Shown: positions 7,629-17,169, numbered from the stretch's first letter. The stretch is DNA of 64,000 nt from JAZQNF01 sp045641505 (GCA_045641505.1 JAZUHB010000045.1:1-64000), one strand, 5' to 3'. Notes: generated by a model from the letters alone, not told the origin. Program-made: numbers and translations.

Positions 7629-8990
7629 TCAGTAGACGAACTCGATGTCCGCCATCGCGCAGAAGTCCCGCAGGGCCTCCACGTAGTTGCCGTAGGCCAC
7701 GATCACGTGCTGGCCGGAGACGCGCTGCGCGAACTCCTCGACGGTGCAGGAGTCCGGGAAAACCTCCAGGCTGGGGAGCTGCGGCGCGGGATCGTCCCAG
7801 CCGAACTCGTTCCAGGGGGCCGGCGTCTTCGCCTCGGCGGTGTAGACGTGCATCTTGTATCTGCCGTGCGTGTAGACCAGGCGCGCGCAGGTGACGTAGC
7901 CGGTCTTCACCTTCGAAACGTTGAGGAGCGACGCGGAGAGCAGGCCGAACGCGGCGGGCAGCACCGTGACGTCGCCCGCGGTGGCGGAGCGCGGCACGAA
8001 ATCGGGCACGCCGATCAGCATGCTGTTCTCGAAGAACTCATAGTATTCCAGATAGGGGACGGTCTGGCCGCTCACGTACTTCATGATCAGCTGAGTGACC
8101 GCGCCCATCACGTCGTTCTCGGGGATCGTAAGGATGTCGCAGTAGTGCTCCAGCAGCATGAAGACCATCGCGGGCGGGAAGCCCAGGAGCTTCTTCATGC
8201 CGTCCACGTCGATCAGGGTGATCGCCTCGAGACCGCGCTCGCGGATCTTCTTCACGATCGCCAGCGCGTATTTCACGCCCTTCTCCACGACGGAATCGTC
8301 GCAGGGCTTGCTGAAGACCCAGTTGCTCTTCACGAAGGCGACGCCCTCGGCCACCTCGGCCGCGTCGAGCGTCTCCATGTTCTGGACCATCTCGAGCATT
8401 TCGAAGGGCTCGACCTCGACGCCGATCTGGCCGCGCATGGAGTTTCCTTCATACTGCGTGCCGTAGAGCAGCATGTCGCGGTAGCCCATGGAGCCGACGC
8501 GGGCGCCGCGCAGCTGCTTCTTCGCGTAGGAGGCCTCGACGAAGGCCTCGATTTTGTCCAGCGGATGCGGACGGCCGATCACGCTGTAGACGTACTTGAA
8601 GCTGTAGTCCATCGCCTCCAGCGCGGGCCGGATCGCAGTGGTGCCGGCCTGATCCGCGGTGGTGATCAGGCGGCCGTTTTCCTTCCAGCCGCAGAGACCC
8701 CACAGCAGGATGGGGAGGTGGCGGAAATGATCCAGCACGTAGATCACGGCATGGGTGGGCACCCAGCCCGCCACACAGGCGATCACGCAGTCATAGTCGG
8801 CGGTGCCGAGCTTCGCCAGCGCGTCCTTCGCGTAGGCGTAGGCAGGGTCGTCGATGACGATGCCGGCGTCGGTCACGGGACCGATCTTTTCGCACAGGGC
8901 CGCGAGCGCCTCGTCATGCTTGAGCTGCAGGCGCTCGAAGGGGGTATTGATCTCGCCGAAGCAGACGAATCCCACGTTTCTCATATTCAT
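7629..8990 (-). CDS. L-fucose/L-arabinose isomerase-like protein
   Basis: A 453-aa cytoplasmic protein of the COG2407 group (fucose isomerase and relatives), which interconverts aldoses and ketoses using a divalent metal. The N-terminal part (NVGFVCFGEINTPFERL) has the Rossmann-like repeats, and the central PENDVMGAVTQL carries the likely metal-binding Glu and Asp. It is shorter than classical FucI (about 590 aa), as is usual for these relatives, so the real sugar is unknown. ATG 8990 is chosen for its GAAAGGA site 7 bases upstream. A second, diverged family member is at 40427-41830. Confidence 0.8.
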   Translation of the reverse strand: MNMRNVGFVCFGEINTPFERLQLKHDEALAALCEKIGPVTDAGIVIDDPAYAYAKDALAKLGTADYDCVIACVAGWVPTHAVIYVLDHFRHLPILLWGLCGWKENGRLITTADQAGTTAIRPALEAMDYSFKYVYSVIGRPHPLDKIEAFVEASYAKKQLRGARVGSMGYRDMLLYGTQYEGNSMRGQIGVEVEPFEMLEMVQNMETLDAAEVAEGVAFVKSNWVFSKPCDDSVVEKGVKYALAIVKKIRERGLEAITLIDVDGMKKLLGFPPAMVFMLLEHYCDILTIPENDVMGAVTQLIMKYVSGQTVPYLEYYEFFENSMLIGVPDFVPRSATAGDVTVLPAAFGLLSASLLNVSKVKTGYVTCARLVYTHGRYKMHVYTAEAKTPAPWNEFGWDDPAPQLPSLEVFPDSCTVEEFAQRVSGQHVIVAYGNYVEALRDFCAMADIEFVY

Positions 8991-9004
8991 AGAGGATTCC
9001 TTTC

Positions 9005-10510
9005 TCAGGAGAAAAGTTTTTCGATTTCTTTCAGAGTCTCTTCCGCCAGCATGTAGCCGCCCTCGTGGCCGACATAGCCGCTGGAGATATAGGCGGAATA
9101 GTGGCCGCCCTTCTCCGCCTTTTCGGTGGGAAGGTAGCCCAGCGCGTCACAGGAAAGCTGCACCAGGAAGGTCTGCGCGGCCTTGCTGCGGGCGCGGATC
9201 ACGTTGGCGAAGTCGAGGAAGAGCTCGAAGGGGTTGGTGGCGAAGGCCAGATCGCCGAAGCGGACCACGTGGACCTCGGAGGGCACGATGCTCTCCTTCT
9301 GCTGGACCTCGTAGCGGGCCAGCGTGCCGGCGTGGACGTGCATGCGCGCGGCCGTCTGATAGTCGACCTCCTTGCCCTTGTTCTCGACGAGGAAGCGGTC
9401 GATGACCTTCTTGGCCTCCTTGTATTCCTTCTCGGAAACGCGGCGGAGGGGCAGAGGCAGCTTGAGCGTCTCGTGCTTCAGGACCGCTTCGCCCTGAGGC
9501 TCCAGCTCCTCTTCCTCGAGGATAGCCAGAATCTCGCCGACGATGCGGCGGCCGATGCGCCAGGTGCCGGCGACGTCGAACATGGAGGGGTCGGCCCGGT
9601 GGACGGGCGGATTGGGACGCCAGATGTTCGGGTCCTCGATGGGGGTCTCGGGCTCGATCCAGCGGATCAGGTCGCGGGGGCACTGGTCGCCGGCGGGCGA
9701 GCAGAGGCCGAGCACCTTGAAGTCCTCGCCGAACTTCCGGCGGAGCAGGATCTTCACCTTGCCCCAGTAGTCGGAGGAGATCTCGTAGCGCTGCTCCATG
9801 ACCTGGGAGGGGCAGGAGAGATTGACGATCACGCCGTTCATCTTCTGCTTCTCGTCATAGGTGAAGAGAAGCTCCATGCCGTTGTCGTTGCCGCCCTCCA
9901 GGGAGAAGAAATCGTCCCGGTAGGCGTCGCCCCACATCGCGGCGTGACCGTCCTGATAGACGACGCGGCGGCACATTCCGACCGCGGCGCGGCCGAACGC
10001 GGGGGCGAAATAGCCCGGGCGGCGGCCCTGCCATGCGCGGACGATCGCGTCCGTCACCTTCTCCACCAGGAAGTCGGTGGCCTCGCGGGCGGTCATCAGA
10101 CCGTCGCGCAGAATGCTGCCCTCGCCCTCCAGAGAGGCGGTCAGGCCGAGCTCGGTCGCGAGGATATCGAGGGTGGCGCCCATCGTATCGGGCGGCTCGG
10201 GGCTGAAGGAGTTATGGGTATGGGTGGCGTGGCAGATGATCTTCGAGACGTCCAGATCGGGGCAGGCCTCGGCGACCTTCTTCCGGACTTCATCCATCCA
10301 GAAGCGGTAGACCATCGTATTGTCAGTGGAGCAGATGACCAGCTGCTCGCCGTCGGATTCGACGGCCCAGGCGGTCGCGGTGATGGGGGTCTCGACGCTC
10401 TGGGAGATCCGTTCGTAGAACTGTCCCTCCAGCTTGATGCGGCGCCCGTAGGGCGTCATGTCGGTCTCGGCCCAGCCCATCTTGATCGTGCTAGCAAGAG
10501 TCTTTTTCAT
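9005..10510 (-). CDS. Neutral/alkaline ceramidase-like hydrolase, cytoplasmic
   Basis: A 501-aa protein resembling the N-terminal domain of neutral ceramidases. It has the opening MGWAETDMTP, like the family's GxxxxDITP, and HATHTHNSF with the zinc-type histidines. It has no signal peptide, whereas true neutral ceramidases are secreted. Many gut PULs carry such proteins annotated as ceramidase with no demonstrated lipid activity; a sugar or ester substrate is possible. The start at 10510 is set by GGAGGG 8 bases upstream; the frame also has an ATG at 10531, upstream of that site. It lies between glycosidase lipoproteins and an isomerase. Confidence 0.7.
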   Translation of the reverse strand: MKKTLASTIKMGWAETDMTPYGRRIKLEGQFYERISQSVETPITATAWAVESDGEQLVICSTDNTMVYRFWMDEVRKKVAEACPDLDVSKIICHATHTHNSFSPEPPDTMGATLDILATELGLTASLEGEGSILRDGLMTAREATDFLVEKVTDAIVRAWQGRRPGYFAPAFGRAAVGMCRRVVYQDGHAAMWGDAYRDDFFSLEGGNDNGMELLFTYDEKQKMNGVIVNLSCPSQVMEQRYEISSDYWGKVKILLRRKFGEDFKVLGLCSPAGDQCPRDLIRWIEPETPIEDPNIWRPNPPVHRADPSMFDVAGTWRIGRRIVGEILAILEEEELEPQGEAVLKHETLKLPLPLRRVSEKEYKEAKKVIDRFLVENKGKEVDYQTAARMHVHAGTLARYEVQQKESIVPSEVHVVRFGDLAFATNPFELFLDFANVIRARSKAAQTFLVQLSCDALGYLPTEKAEKGGHYSAYISSGYVGHEGGYMLAEETLKEIEKLFS

Positions 10511-10537
10511 TTTCCGACCCTCCGGTTTCATAGTATT

Positions 10538-12265
10538 TCAGTGCATGATGATTTCGATTTCTTCCAGCTGGACGAAGAACGCGTCCTCGGTATGCTGCCA
10601 GCTCGTGCGGAGCTCCTTGAAGAAGACGCGCACGTATTTCGTGGCGACCGGCTCGAACGCGATTTCGAGCGGCGGATTCTCGTCGCGGCTGATCTCGGTC
10701 ACATCGTCGGGATAGACCTGGGCCTCGACCCGAAGCTCGCCGACCTGCCGCCAGGTCTCGCCGTCATCGGAGACCTCGACCACGATGTGGCGGGGCAGTC
10801 CGTAGAGCTCGTGGAAGACCTCGTCGACCTCGTTGCGGGCGTAGAGCAGGACCTTGTCGATCTCCCAGACGTAGGGAAGCTCGAAGACCACCCACTCGGG
10901 ATAATCGGGCGAGGGCGCGCCGGTACCGGTGAGGATGGTCGCCCACTCCTCGGTGCCGAACTCGTAGTAGTTGCTCCAGCCGCCGTAGTTCAGCGTACCG
11001 TTGTTGATGCCGGCAAGGCTCCAGCCCCAGCCGGGATGCTCGCAGGAGCTCGAGGCGTAGGTGGGGACGTTCAGCGCCACGTTGTCGCCGGAGGAATACT
11101 GATCTTCCTTGATCACGTACTTCTCCAGGTCGGCCGCGGAGCCGGTGAGCTCGTAGAAGACGCGGCCGGTCGCGGTGGGCTTGAAGCCCGCGCGGGGCTC
11201 GCAGATCATGCCGTAGCGCTCCTCTCCGTCGGTGAAGAGGCGGTAGTACTGCACGGATTCGATGTAGTCGAGGGCCTTCGCCTGCGCGTAGACGTCGCGC
11301 ATCCAGGCGGACGCGTCGGCATCCTGCTCCTCCGTGCCGGCGGTGAAGCCGATCTCGGAGATGAACGCGTGGCGGCCTTCGTCGCCGTACTTCTCCGCGA
11401 TGCCGTAGAGGCGCTCGCAGGCCTCGGTAAAGCCCGCGCCGGGGTTCTCGTCGAAGGCGAAATCCCAGGCCAGCGCGCCGAAGAAATCGTCCACATTCGC
11501 GGAGCCGCGCTCGCCGCCGGTGATTTCGGCGTAGAGGGCGTCGAGATACTCGGCCGCCTCCTCGGAGGCCGCGTCGGAGAAATCAGGCAGGATCACGAGG
11601 GCACGGCTGCCGGCCTCGCGGAGTCCCTTCGTCACGCGGAAGCAGATATCCGCGGTAATCTGGGCCTTTTCCTCGACGGAATAGCCGGGAACGGGGGATT
11701 TCTCCTCCTTCCAGCCCATCGGATGCAGATACAGGTCCTCGTTCAGATGATGGCCGATCTGCCAGTACTCCACCTCGGAGTACTCGCTGCCCAGAAGCTT
11801 CGCCATCGCCTCGACCTCGTCGAGGAAGGAGAGATACTCGCCGTCCTCAAGGTCCGGTTCGGGGCTGTAATGGCCCAGAACGCCCTCCAGCGGCAGCATC
11901 GCCTGCTGGACCACCACCTGGTCGATGCCCGAGTAGAGCAGGGACTGGCAGAGGCCGTGGAGACGGGTGCGGGCGTCCTCGGAAAAGGTCGTCGCAGTCT
12001 CCAGGCAATAGGCGCAGATCCGGACGCTCTCCGCGCCCAGGGCCATGGCCATGTAGGCCACCTGGGCGGTGGAGAGACGGTCGCTCATCTGGGCCTCCAC
12101 GTAGTTCAGACCGTAGAGATAATGCTCGGTGCGGAGGATCTTCTCCTCGCCGGATTCCTCCTGCGGCAGGACCGAGCCGCTCTCTTCGCCGGTGCCGGGC
12201 TTACAGCCGGCCAGGCAGCCGAGGAGCAGGGAGAGCGCCAGCAGAAGCGCTAAGCTTTTCTTCAT
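10538..12265 (-). CDS. Lipoprotein: clan-A glycosidase-like barrel lacking catalytic residues, plus C-terminal discoidin-like domain
   Basis: A 575-aa protein with signal peptide and lipobox LAGC (Cys near 21). A TIM-barrel-like region (about 45-385) is homologous to the next two genes: compare GLNYVEAQMSDRL here with GVGYVEDQMNNRV in the 12269 gene. Where the paralogues have GNE (acid/base Glu) this one has GHH in YWQIGHHLNED, and where the 12269 paralogue has WHPY it has WDFA; the second Glu is kept in FISEIGF. A C-terminal F5/8 type C-like domain (about 430-575) contains VEVSDDGETW and KYVRVFF. I infer a glycan-binding pseudoenzyme. It starts 3 bases after the previous stop, within the PUL1 operon. 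Confidence 0.72.
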   Translation of the reverse strand: MKKSLALLLALSLLLGCLAGCKPGTGEESGSVLPQEESGEEKILRTEHYLYGLNYVEAQMSDRLSTAQVAYMAMALGAESVRICAYCLETATTFSEDARTRLHGLCQSLLYSGIDQVVVQQAMLPLEGVLGHYSPEPDLEDGEYLSFLDEVEAMAKLLGSEYSEVEYWQIGHHLNEDLYLHPMGWKEEKSPVPGYSVEEKAQITADICFRVTKGLREAGSRALVILPDFSDAASEEAAEYLDALYAEITGGERGSANVDDFFGALAWDFAFDENPGAGFTEACERLYGIAEKYGDEGRHAFISEIGFTAGTEEQDADASAWMRDVYAQAKALDYIESVQYYRLFTDGEERYGMICEPRAGFKPTATGRVFYELTGSAADLEKYVIKEDQYSSGDNVALNVPTYASSSCEHPGWGWSLAGINNGTLNYGGWSNYYEFGTEEWATILTGTGAPSPDYPEWVVFELPYVWEIDKVLLYARNEVDEVFHELYGLPRHIVVEVSDDGETWRQVGELRVEAQVYPDDVTEISRDENPPLEIAFEPVATKYVRVFFKELRTSWQHTEDAFFVQLEEIEIIMH

Positions 12266-12268
12266 CGC

Positions 12269-13651
12269 TTATTCGTCCTCTTCGTCCAGAGGCATGTAGA
12301 ACTTCCAGAGGTCGCCGGTACCGCCGGTCATCTTCTGGTAAGCCTCGCCCTTGTGCTTCGGACCGAAACCGTCCTCGGGCTGGTTGATCAGACCGTAGCG
12401 GTCCTCACCGCGGGAGGTATCGGTGAACATGCGGTAGTAGTGGAGGCTCTCCACGTAGGGCATGTACTTCTTGATCATGTCGTAGGCAGCGACCATCCAC
12501 TCGGCCTGCTGCAGGTCGGCACGCTCGTTGCCGCCGTCGGAGTAGCCCATCTCGGTCAGGTAGACGGGGATGCCGGCGTCGCCGTGATTGACCGCCACCA
12601 TGTAGACGCGGTTGTTGTTGGAGACCCAGTTCAGGTCGACCGCGGAGCTCCAGCAGTAGGGATGCCAGGCCAGGGCGTCGAAGAAGTCGCTGCGCTTGGT
12701 GCTGCCCCAGTCGCCGCTCTCGATGTTCTGGTAGATGAACTCGAGGTAGTCGGTCATGGAGATGCCGTCCATGCCGTCGGAGGGCGCCATGGCGGGCAGA
12801 AGCATCGTCGCCTTGCTGCCGGCGCGGCGCGCGCTCTTCATGGTGAGCTGGATCAGGTCGGTGGAGATGTCGGCCTTCTCCTTCAGGGTGAAGGCGTCGC
12901 CGCCGGTGCCGTCCAGGTTATAGTCGGTGGGGTTCAGGGCGCCGGTGTGGTTCCACTCGTTGCCGAGCTCCCAGTAATCGACCTCGGGGAATTCCTTGAT
13001 GACCATGTAGGTCATGTCTTCCCAGTTCTGAAGCGCTTTCATGTAGTTGGAGCCGGCCGTCAGGTTGCGGCGGGGGATGAAGGTCGTGAGGCCGCCCTTT
13101 TCGGGGCTCTCGAAGCTGTAGAAGGTGAAGATGACCTGGATGCCGGCGCTCTTCAGCTTGCCGACCAGATCATGCAGACGCTCGACGCGCCAGCTGTCCA
13201 TCGCGTGGCTGGAGGTGATGCAGGACGCCCACACACGGACGCTGCGGCAGCCCAAGGATTTGATCAGGTACACGGCCTGCTCGACCGTGACACGGTTGTT
13301 CATCTGGTCCTCGACGTAGCCCACGCCGTAGAAGTACTGGTGGTCGACGTTGTAGACGATGCCGGAGGGCAGGCACACCTCAGGCATTTCCATCGCGGTT
13401 CCGCTCTCTTCACCGGAGCCGCTCTCCGTGTTTCCGCTCTGGGCGGATTCCTCGCCGGGGTCGGTCGCCTGGGAGGTCTCTTCCTCGCCGCCCTTGCTCT
13501 CGGTCCCGGAGTTGCTCTCCTGACCGGACGCGGTGCTCTCGTTCACAGAGCCGCTCTCCTCGCCGCCGGGCTTCTTGCAGCCGGCAAGCGCCGGGAGCAT
13601 CATGGCCGAAACGAGCAGAAGCGCTAACAGTTTCGCTGCAGTCTTTTTCAT
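12269..13651 (-). CDS. Lipoprotein glycoside hydrolase, clan GH-A-like
   Basis: A 460-aa surface lipoprotein: signal peptide, lipobox LAGC, then a Ser/Glu-rich linker (about 25-95) and one TIM-barrel domain. The acid/base motif is YWELGNEWN and the nucleophile motif VYLTEMGYSDGG. AWHPYCW supplies the usual active-site His-Pro-Tyr. The two-glutamate layout is that of retaining clan-A glycosidases such as GH5 and GH39, but I cannot assign a family or substrate. It probably cuts a glycan at the cell surface for import by the neighbouring ABC system. AGGAGA before the ATG supports the start. Paralogous to the genes on both sides. Confidence 0.75.
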   Translation of the reverse strand: MKKTAAKLLALLLVSAMMLPALAGCKKPGGEESGSVNESTASGQESNSGTESKGGEEETSQATDPGEESAQSGNTESGSGEESGTAMEMPEVCLPSGIVYNVDHQYFYGVGYVEDQMNNRVTVEQAVYLIKSLGCRSVRVWASCITSSHAMDSWRVERLHDLVGKLKSAGIQVIFTFYSFESPEKGGLTTFIPRRNLTAGSNYMKALQNWEDMTYMVIKEFPEVDYWELGNEWNHTGALNPTDYNLDGTGGDAFTLKEKADISTDLIQLTMKSARRAGSKATMLLPAMAPSDGMDGISMTDYLEFIYQNIESGDWGSTKRSDFFDALAWHPYCWSSAVDLNWVSNNNRVYMVAVNHGDAGIPVYLTEMGYSDGGNERADLQQAEWMVAAYDMIKKYMPYVESLHYYRMFTDTSRGEDRYGLINQPEDGFGPKHKGEAYQKMTGGTGDLWKFYMPLDEEDE

Positions 13652-13663
13652 GGTTGGTCTCCT

Positions 13664-14791
13664 TTACCGTGACAGGTCGCCCTGTCCGCCATATTGGTTC
13701 TGCAATTCGTAAGCACGCTTTTTTGCGTGCAGTTTCCCATTTTCGAGTCTGTAGAAGGAATACGTGTCCTTCGCGTCGGTGACGTAGCCTAAGCTGTCGC
13801 ACAGCCGGTAGGCGTGGACCGTGGATACGAAGGGCATCTTCTCCCGGATCAGGGAGAAGCCCGCCCGGGTGATGGGCACGAGGGACTCGTCGTCCTCGGC
13901 GCCCCAGTCGTTGTAGCCGTACTCGGAGAGCACGCAGGGGATGCCCCCGTCGCCGTGCTTCTCCGCGATTTCATAAATCGAGCGGTTGAGCTCGACCCAG
14001 TCGTCGTCGGGCATCGCCCAGTACCACTCGCCCTTTTCGTTCTGCTTGGCGTAGTAGGGATGCCAGCAGAGGGCGTCGAAGAAGTCCCGGGGATCGGTCG
14101 TTCCCCACGCGCCGCTTTCGATGTTTTGGTAGACCCGCTCCATCGATTCGTTGATGCCGCTGTACTCCGCGGCGATCGAGTAGGCGATGACGCCCTCGGA
14201 ATCGCCGGAAACCGGAGCCAGGCCCGGCATGACCACGCGCGCGGCGGGGTTCTCGGCCCGCACGGCCCGGCAGGCGCGCTGCATCAGGTCGGTCATGATG
14301 TCGATGCGCTCGGCCCAGAAAAAGTCCGTGCCGTCCATCCGTTTGAGGAAGGCCTTGTGGTTCAGCTCGTTGCCGACCTCCCAGTCGGTGACCTCCGGGA
14401 ACTCGCGCACCATCGTGTGCCAGCTCCGCTCATAGAGGTCCAGGAACTCCCGGTAGAGGGAGCCCTCCGTGAGGTCCCGGTCATAGACGCAGGAGCACTC
14501 GCGGCCGCGCAGCGCCTCCTCGGGGAAGAGCCAGTAGTGGTTCATCGCCACCGTCTGCTCGATCCCGTGAGCCAGGAGAACGCGGTACATCTCGTGGTAA
14601 CGGTCCGCGACCTCGCGCTTCACCGTGTCGGCGTCCTCGAGGAGCCAGGTGATGTGCTGCCAGATGCGGACGCTTTTCACGCCCAGCTTTTCCATCTCCT
14701 CCGCGGCATGGACCGGACAGAGCTCGTCCATCGTGTAGTAATACACGTAGCACATGCCGTTCAGGAACGGACGTTCCTTCCGCTTAGTCAT
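13664..14791 (-). CDS. Intracellular clan GH-A-like glycosidase
   Basis: A 375-aa paralogue of the two lipoproteins next to it, without a signal peptide, so it should act in the cytoplasm on imported oligosaccharides. Acid/base motif DWEVGNELNH, active-site WHPYY, nucleophile VLSEYGYNDWG. An open frame extends to 14860, but ATG 14791 is preferred: it overlaps the stop of the solute-binding gene by 8 bases (ATGACTAA), implying translational coupling, and gives MTKRKERPFLNG followed directly by the barrel. No strong Shine-Dalgarno site is visible, consistent with coupling. Confidence 0.75.
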   Translation of the reverse strand: MTKRKERPFLNGMCYVYYYTMDELCPVHAAEEMEKLGVKSVRIWQHITWLLEDADTVKREVADRYHEMYRVLLAHGIEQTVAMNHYWLFPEEALRGRECSCVYDRDLTEGSLYREFLDLYERSWHTMVREFPEVTDWEVGNELNHKAFLKRMDGTDFFWAERIDIMTDLMQRACRAVRAENPAARVVMPGLAPVSGDSEGVIAYSIAAEYSGINESMERVYQNIESGAWGTTDPRDFFDALCWHPYYAKQNEKGEWYWAMPDDDWVELNRSIYEIAEKHGDGGIPCVLSEYGYNDWGAEDDESLVPITRAGFSLIREKMPFVSTVHAYRLCDSLGYVTDAKDTYSFYRLENGKLHAKKRAYELQNQYGGQGDLSR

Positions 14792-16352
14792 AGCGGTCCG
14801 CGATGATCTTCTGCAGTTTCGCATAGCCGTCGGATTCCGCCATCTCCCGCATTTTGGCAAGGCCCGCTTCCACGGTGGCCGAACCGGAGATGATGCGGAT
14901 GGAATAGGTCAGGATCCGGTCGTAGACGCGGGAATAGATCGTCGCATACTCGATGCCGAGGGACAGGGTGTCCGTCGGGAAGTTGCGCTTGAGGTTCTGC
15001 TGAGAGTAGCGGAGGCTCTTCTCAGCCAGCTCGGGCTCGCGGAAAATGCTCTTGGAGGTGTAGTCCACCAGGTGATTGTCCTCGAGCTTCACACGGCCGC
15101 CCCAGTGGGCGCCGATGTTGAAGAGGTCACGGGGCTTGCCGTCCTCGGAGATGCCGAAGCCGCCGCTCGCGATGCGGGCCTCGAAGTTCGGAACGATCTC
15201 GCCGTTCTCATCGAGGTCGTAGTGCACGCCCTTGATGCCGTAGAGGCGCTCCGCGGAGCCCTCCTCGCTGTACATGTAGTCCAGGAACTTCACGAGACGG
15301 TAGGGCTCCTCGGCATCGTAGGCGATGCTCCAGCCGCCCCACCAGTCGCCGTTGGTAAGATAACCGCCGCGGGCCGCTCCGTCGGGCATGGGCAGCACGT
15401 CGACCACCGCGTTCGCATCGAGCTTGGCGATGGTGAAGGTGATGCCGCCGGTCGTCCGGCCGCCGTTGTAGAGCATGCAGCCGCACTTGCCGTTATAGAA
15501 ATCGTTGACCGCGTCGGAGTCCTCGTAGAGGAAGAACTCGTTCTTCAGATAGCCCTTCTGATAGAGGGACGCCATCCAGGTCAGGTACTCCTTGTAGGGC
15601 TCGGTGAAGGCATCGAGCTGCCACTCGCCGTTCGCGTCCTTGGACCAGCCGGGCTCGCAGCCGAAGCCGATCTTGAAATAGGAGAGCCAGTCGAAGACCT
15701 TGGAGGCCGCCATGCCGTAGGTGTCGTTCTTGCCGTTGCCGTCCGGATCGTCCTGGGTGAAGGCGCGGAGCATCTCCTCGAATTCCTCGATGGTGGTGGG
15801 CTGCTTCATGCCGAGCTTGTCCAGCCAGTCCTGACGCACGTAGATCGTGTTGTCGAAGGCGGTGTTGGGCGCGGGGATGAAGTAGAACTTCCCGTCGATC
15901 TTCAGATCCTGGAAGTTATCGCAGGAAAGCAGCGCGTAGAGGTTCGGGGTCTCCTCCTCGGTCACGTACTCGGAGATCGGCGTGACCAGGCCCTTCTTGA
16001 CCATGTTGACGTAGGCCTCCATGTAGTTCGTGTCGTTCTGCACGAAGAAGAAGAGCTCGGGCATGTCGTTGGCGTTGGCGAGGAGCGCCATCGTCTCCAT
16101 CCAGTCCGTGCCGGAGCCGTCGAACTTGAATTGGACGTTGAACATCTCCTCCCACTTCTTCACGATCTCGTGGGAGTCGTCGTAGACGCCCATGCCGTTG
16201 GCGTAGAGGGTGTAGGTCAGGTTCTTATCCGTGATGGTCTTGTCCACCTCGATTTCCAGACTGCCGGGCTTTTTGCAGCCGGAGAGGGCAGAAAGGACAA
16301 GCAGGGACGCGAGCAGCGCCGAAAGAACTCTGCGCAGTTTGATTGATTTCAT
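14784..16352 (-). CDS. ABC transporter sugar-binding lipoprotein (family 1)
   Basis: A 522-aa extracellular solute-binding protein: signal peptide, lipobox LSGC near residue 25, then the two-lobe family 1 fold with YTLYANGMGVYDD, a hinge-type GGWSIAYDAEEP and a Leu/Arg-rich C-terminus. Length and pattern are like the LplA/YtcQ binding proteins that pair with LplB/LplC-type permeases, found here at 24049-24990 and 23144-24055. It would capture an oligosaccharide at the membrane and deliver it to the permeases. It lies about 7 kb downstream of the permeases in the same operon, separated by the discoidin-domain genes. Confidence 0.85.
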   Translation of the reverse strand: MKSIKLRRVLSALLASLLVLSALSGCKKPGSLEIEVDKTITDKNLTYTLYANGMGVYDDSHEIVKKWEEMFNVQFKFDGSGTDWMETMALLANANDMPELFFFVQNDTNYMEAYVNMVKKGLVTPISEYVTEEETPNLYALLSCDNFQDLKIDGKFYFIPAPNTAFDNTIYVRQDWLDKLGMKQPTTIEEFEEMLRAFTQDDPDGNGKNDTYGMAASKVFDWLSYFKIGFGCEPGWSKDANGEWQLDAFTEPYKEYLTWMASLYQKGYLKNEFFLYEDSDAVNDFYNGKCGCMLYNGGRTTGGITFTIAKLDANAVVDVLPMPDGAARGGYLTNGDWWGGWSIAYDAEEPYRLVKFLDYMYSEEGSAERLYGIKGVHYDLDENGEIVPNFEARIASGGFGISEDGKPRDLFNIGAHWGGRVKLEDNHLVDYTSKSIFREPELAEKSLRYSQQNLKRNFPTDTLSLGIEYATIYSRVYDRILTYSIRIISGSATVEAGLAKMREMAESDGYAKLQKIIADRYD

Positions 16353-16373
16353 GGTTCTCGGGACCTTTCGGTT

Positions 16374-17165
16374 TTATCTGCCCCAGACCTCGATCTCCGT
16401 GAGGCCCACGCAATAGGCCAGATTCGGATCGATGGACTTGGTGCCTTTGGTAAAGTGGAAACGGACGAAGCGGGCCTCGGCGGCCTCGAAGGGGAAGCTC
16501 TGGTCCTTGCTGGTGATGTCCTGGAGGTAGTTCTCCTCGTTCACCACGACGGTCCAGGTCTCGCCGTCCGCGGAAATCTCGATCGTGAAGGCCGCGGGCA
16601 TGCCGTGATCGCTCTGGCTGTAGAGGGTGCTGAAGTTCACCTTGTCGATCGTGAAGATGCCCTGCAGGTCGATGACCAGGGTCTCGTTCAGGTCCTTCTT
16701 CTTCCAGGTGACGGTGTTCTCGTCGATCTCGCCGCTGAACTCGCCCCAGCCGGGCTTCACATTGCAGGAGAGATAGGCGCCGACGTCGTCGAACATGGTC
16801 TGGTCAGAGGATTTCTCGCCGTCGAAGAGGTAGGCCTTGCCGTAGCCGCCGCCCCAGGCGCACTCCAGGGAGTGGTCGCACTTCACGTAATTGCCCTCGA
16901 GATCCCAGTCGTACATGGTCCACATGTCTTCGGGGTTCAGGTTGGGGAACGCCGGCAGGAAGGAGGCGCAGATGTTGCGGTATTCGGGGACGGGCTCGGT
17001 GCTCTCAGGCTCGCTTTCCGCGGGCGCGGTGCTCTCGTTCTTCGATTCCTGCGCGGTCTGGGACTCAGCGGGCTGCGATTCCTCACCGCCGCCGCCACAG
17101 CCGGCCACCGTCAACAGCATGACGGCGGCCAGCAGAAGGGCAAAAAGCTTAGTAAATTTCTTCAT
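16374..17165 (-). CDS. Discoidin-domain lipoprotein
   Basis: A 263-aa lipoprotein: signal peptide, lipobox VAGC, a Ser/Glu/Pro linker (about 25-60), and one F5/8 type C (discoidin, CBM32-like) domain from about 90 to the end. Typical signs are FTIEISADGETWTVV, ARFVRFHFTKG and the C-terminal LTEIEVWG. It binds carbohydrate, by family precedent, and holds no visible catalytic residues. It lies between the solute-binding gene and the ten-domain protein, whose modules it resembles. Confidence 0.75.
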   Translation of the reverse strand: MKKFTKLFALLLAAVMLLTVAGCGGGGEESQPAESQTAQESKNESTAPAESEPESTEPVPEYRNICASFLPAFPNLNPEDMWTMYDWDLEGNYVKCDHSLECAWGGGYGKAYLFDGEKSSDQTMFDDVGAYLSCNVKPGWGEFSGEIDENTVTWKKKDLNETLVIDLQGIFTIDKVNFSTLYSQSDHGMPAAFTIEISADGETWTVVVNEENYLQDITSKDQSFPFEAAEARFVRFHFTKGTKSIDPNLAYCVGLTEIEVWGR

Positions 17166-17169
17166 GATT

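Noticed and set aside
9065..12253. 1062-aa open frame on the plus strand
   Set aside because: It runs antisense to the ceramidase-like and lipoprotein genes, which have ribosome sites, signal peptides and family motifs. High GC with few stops makes such shadows common.
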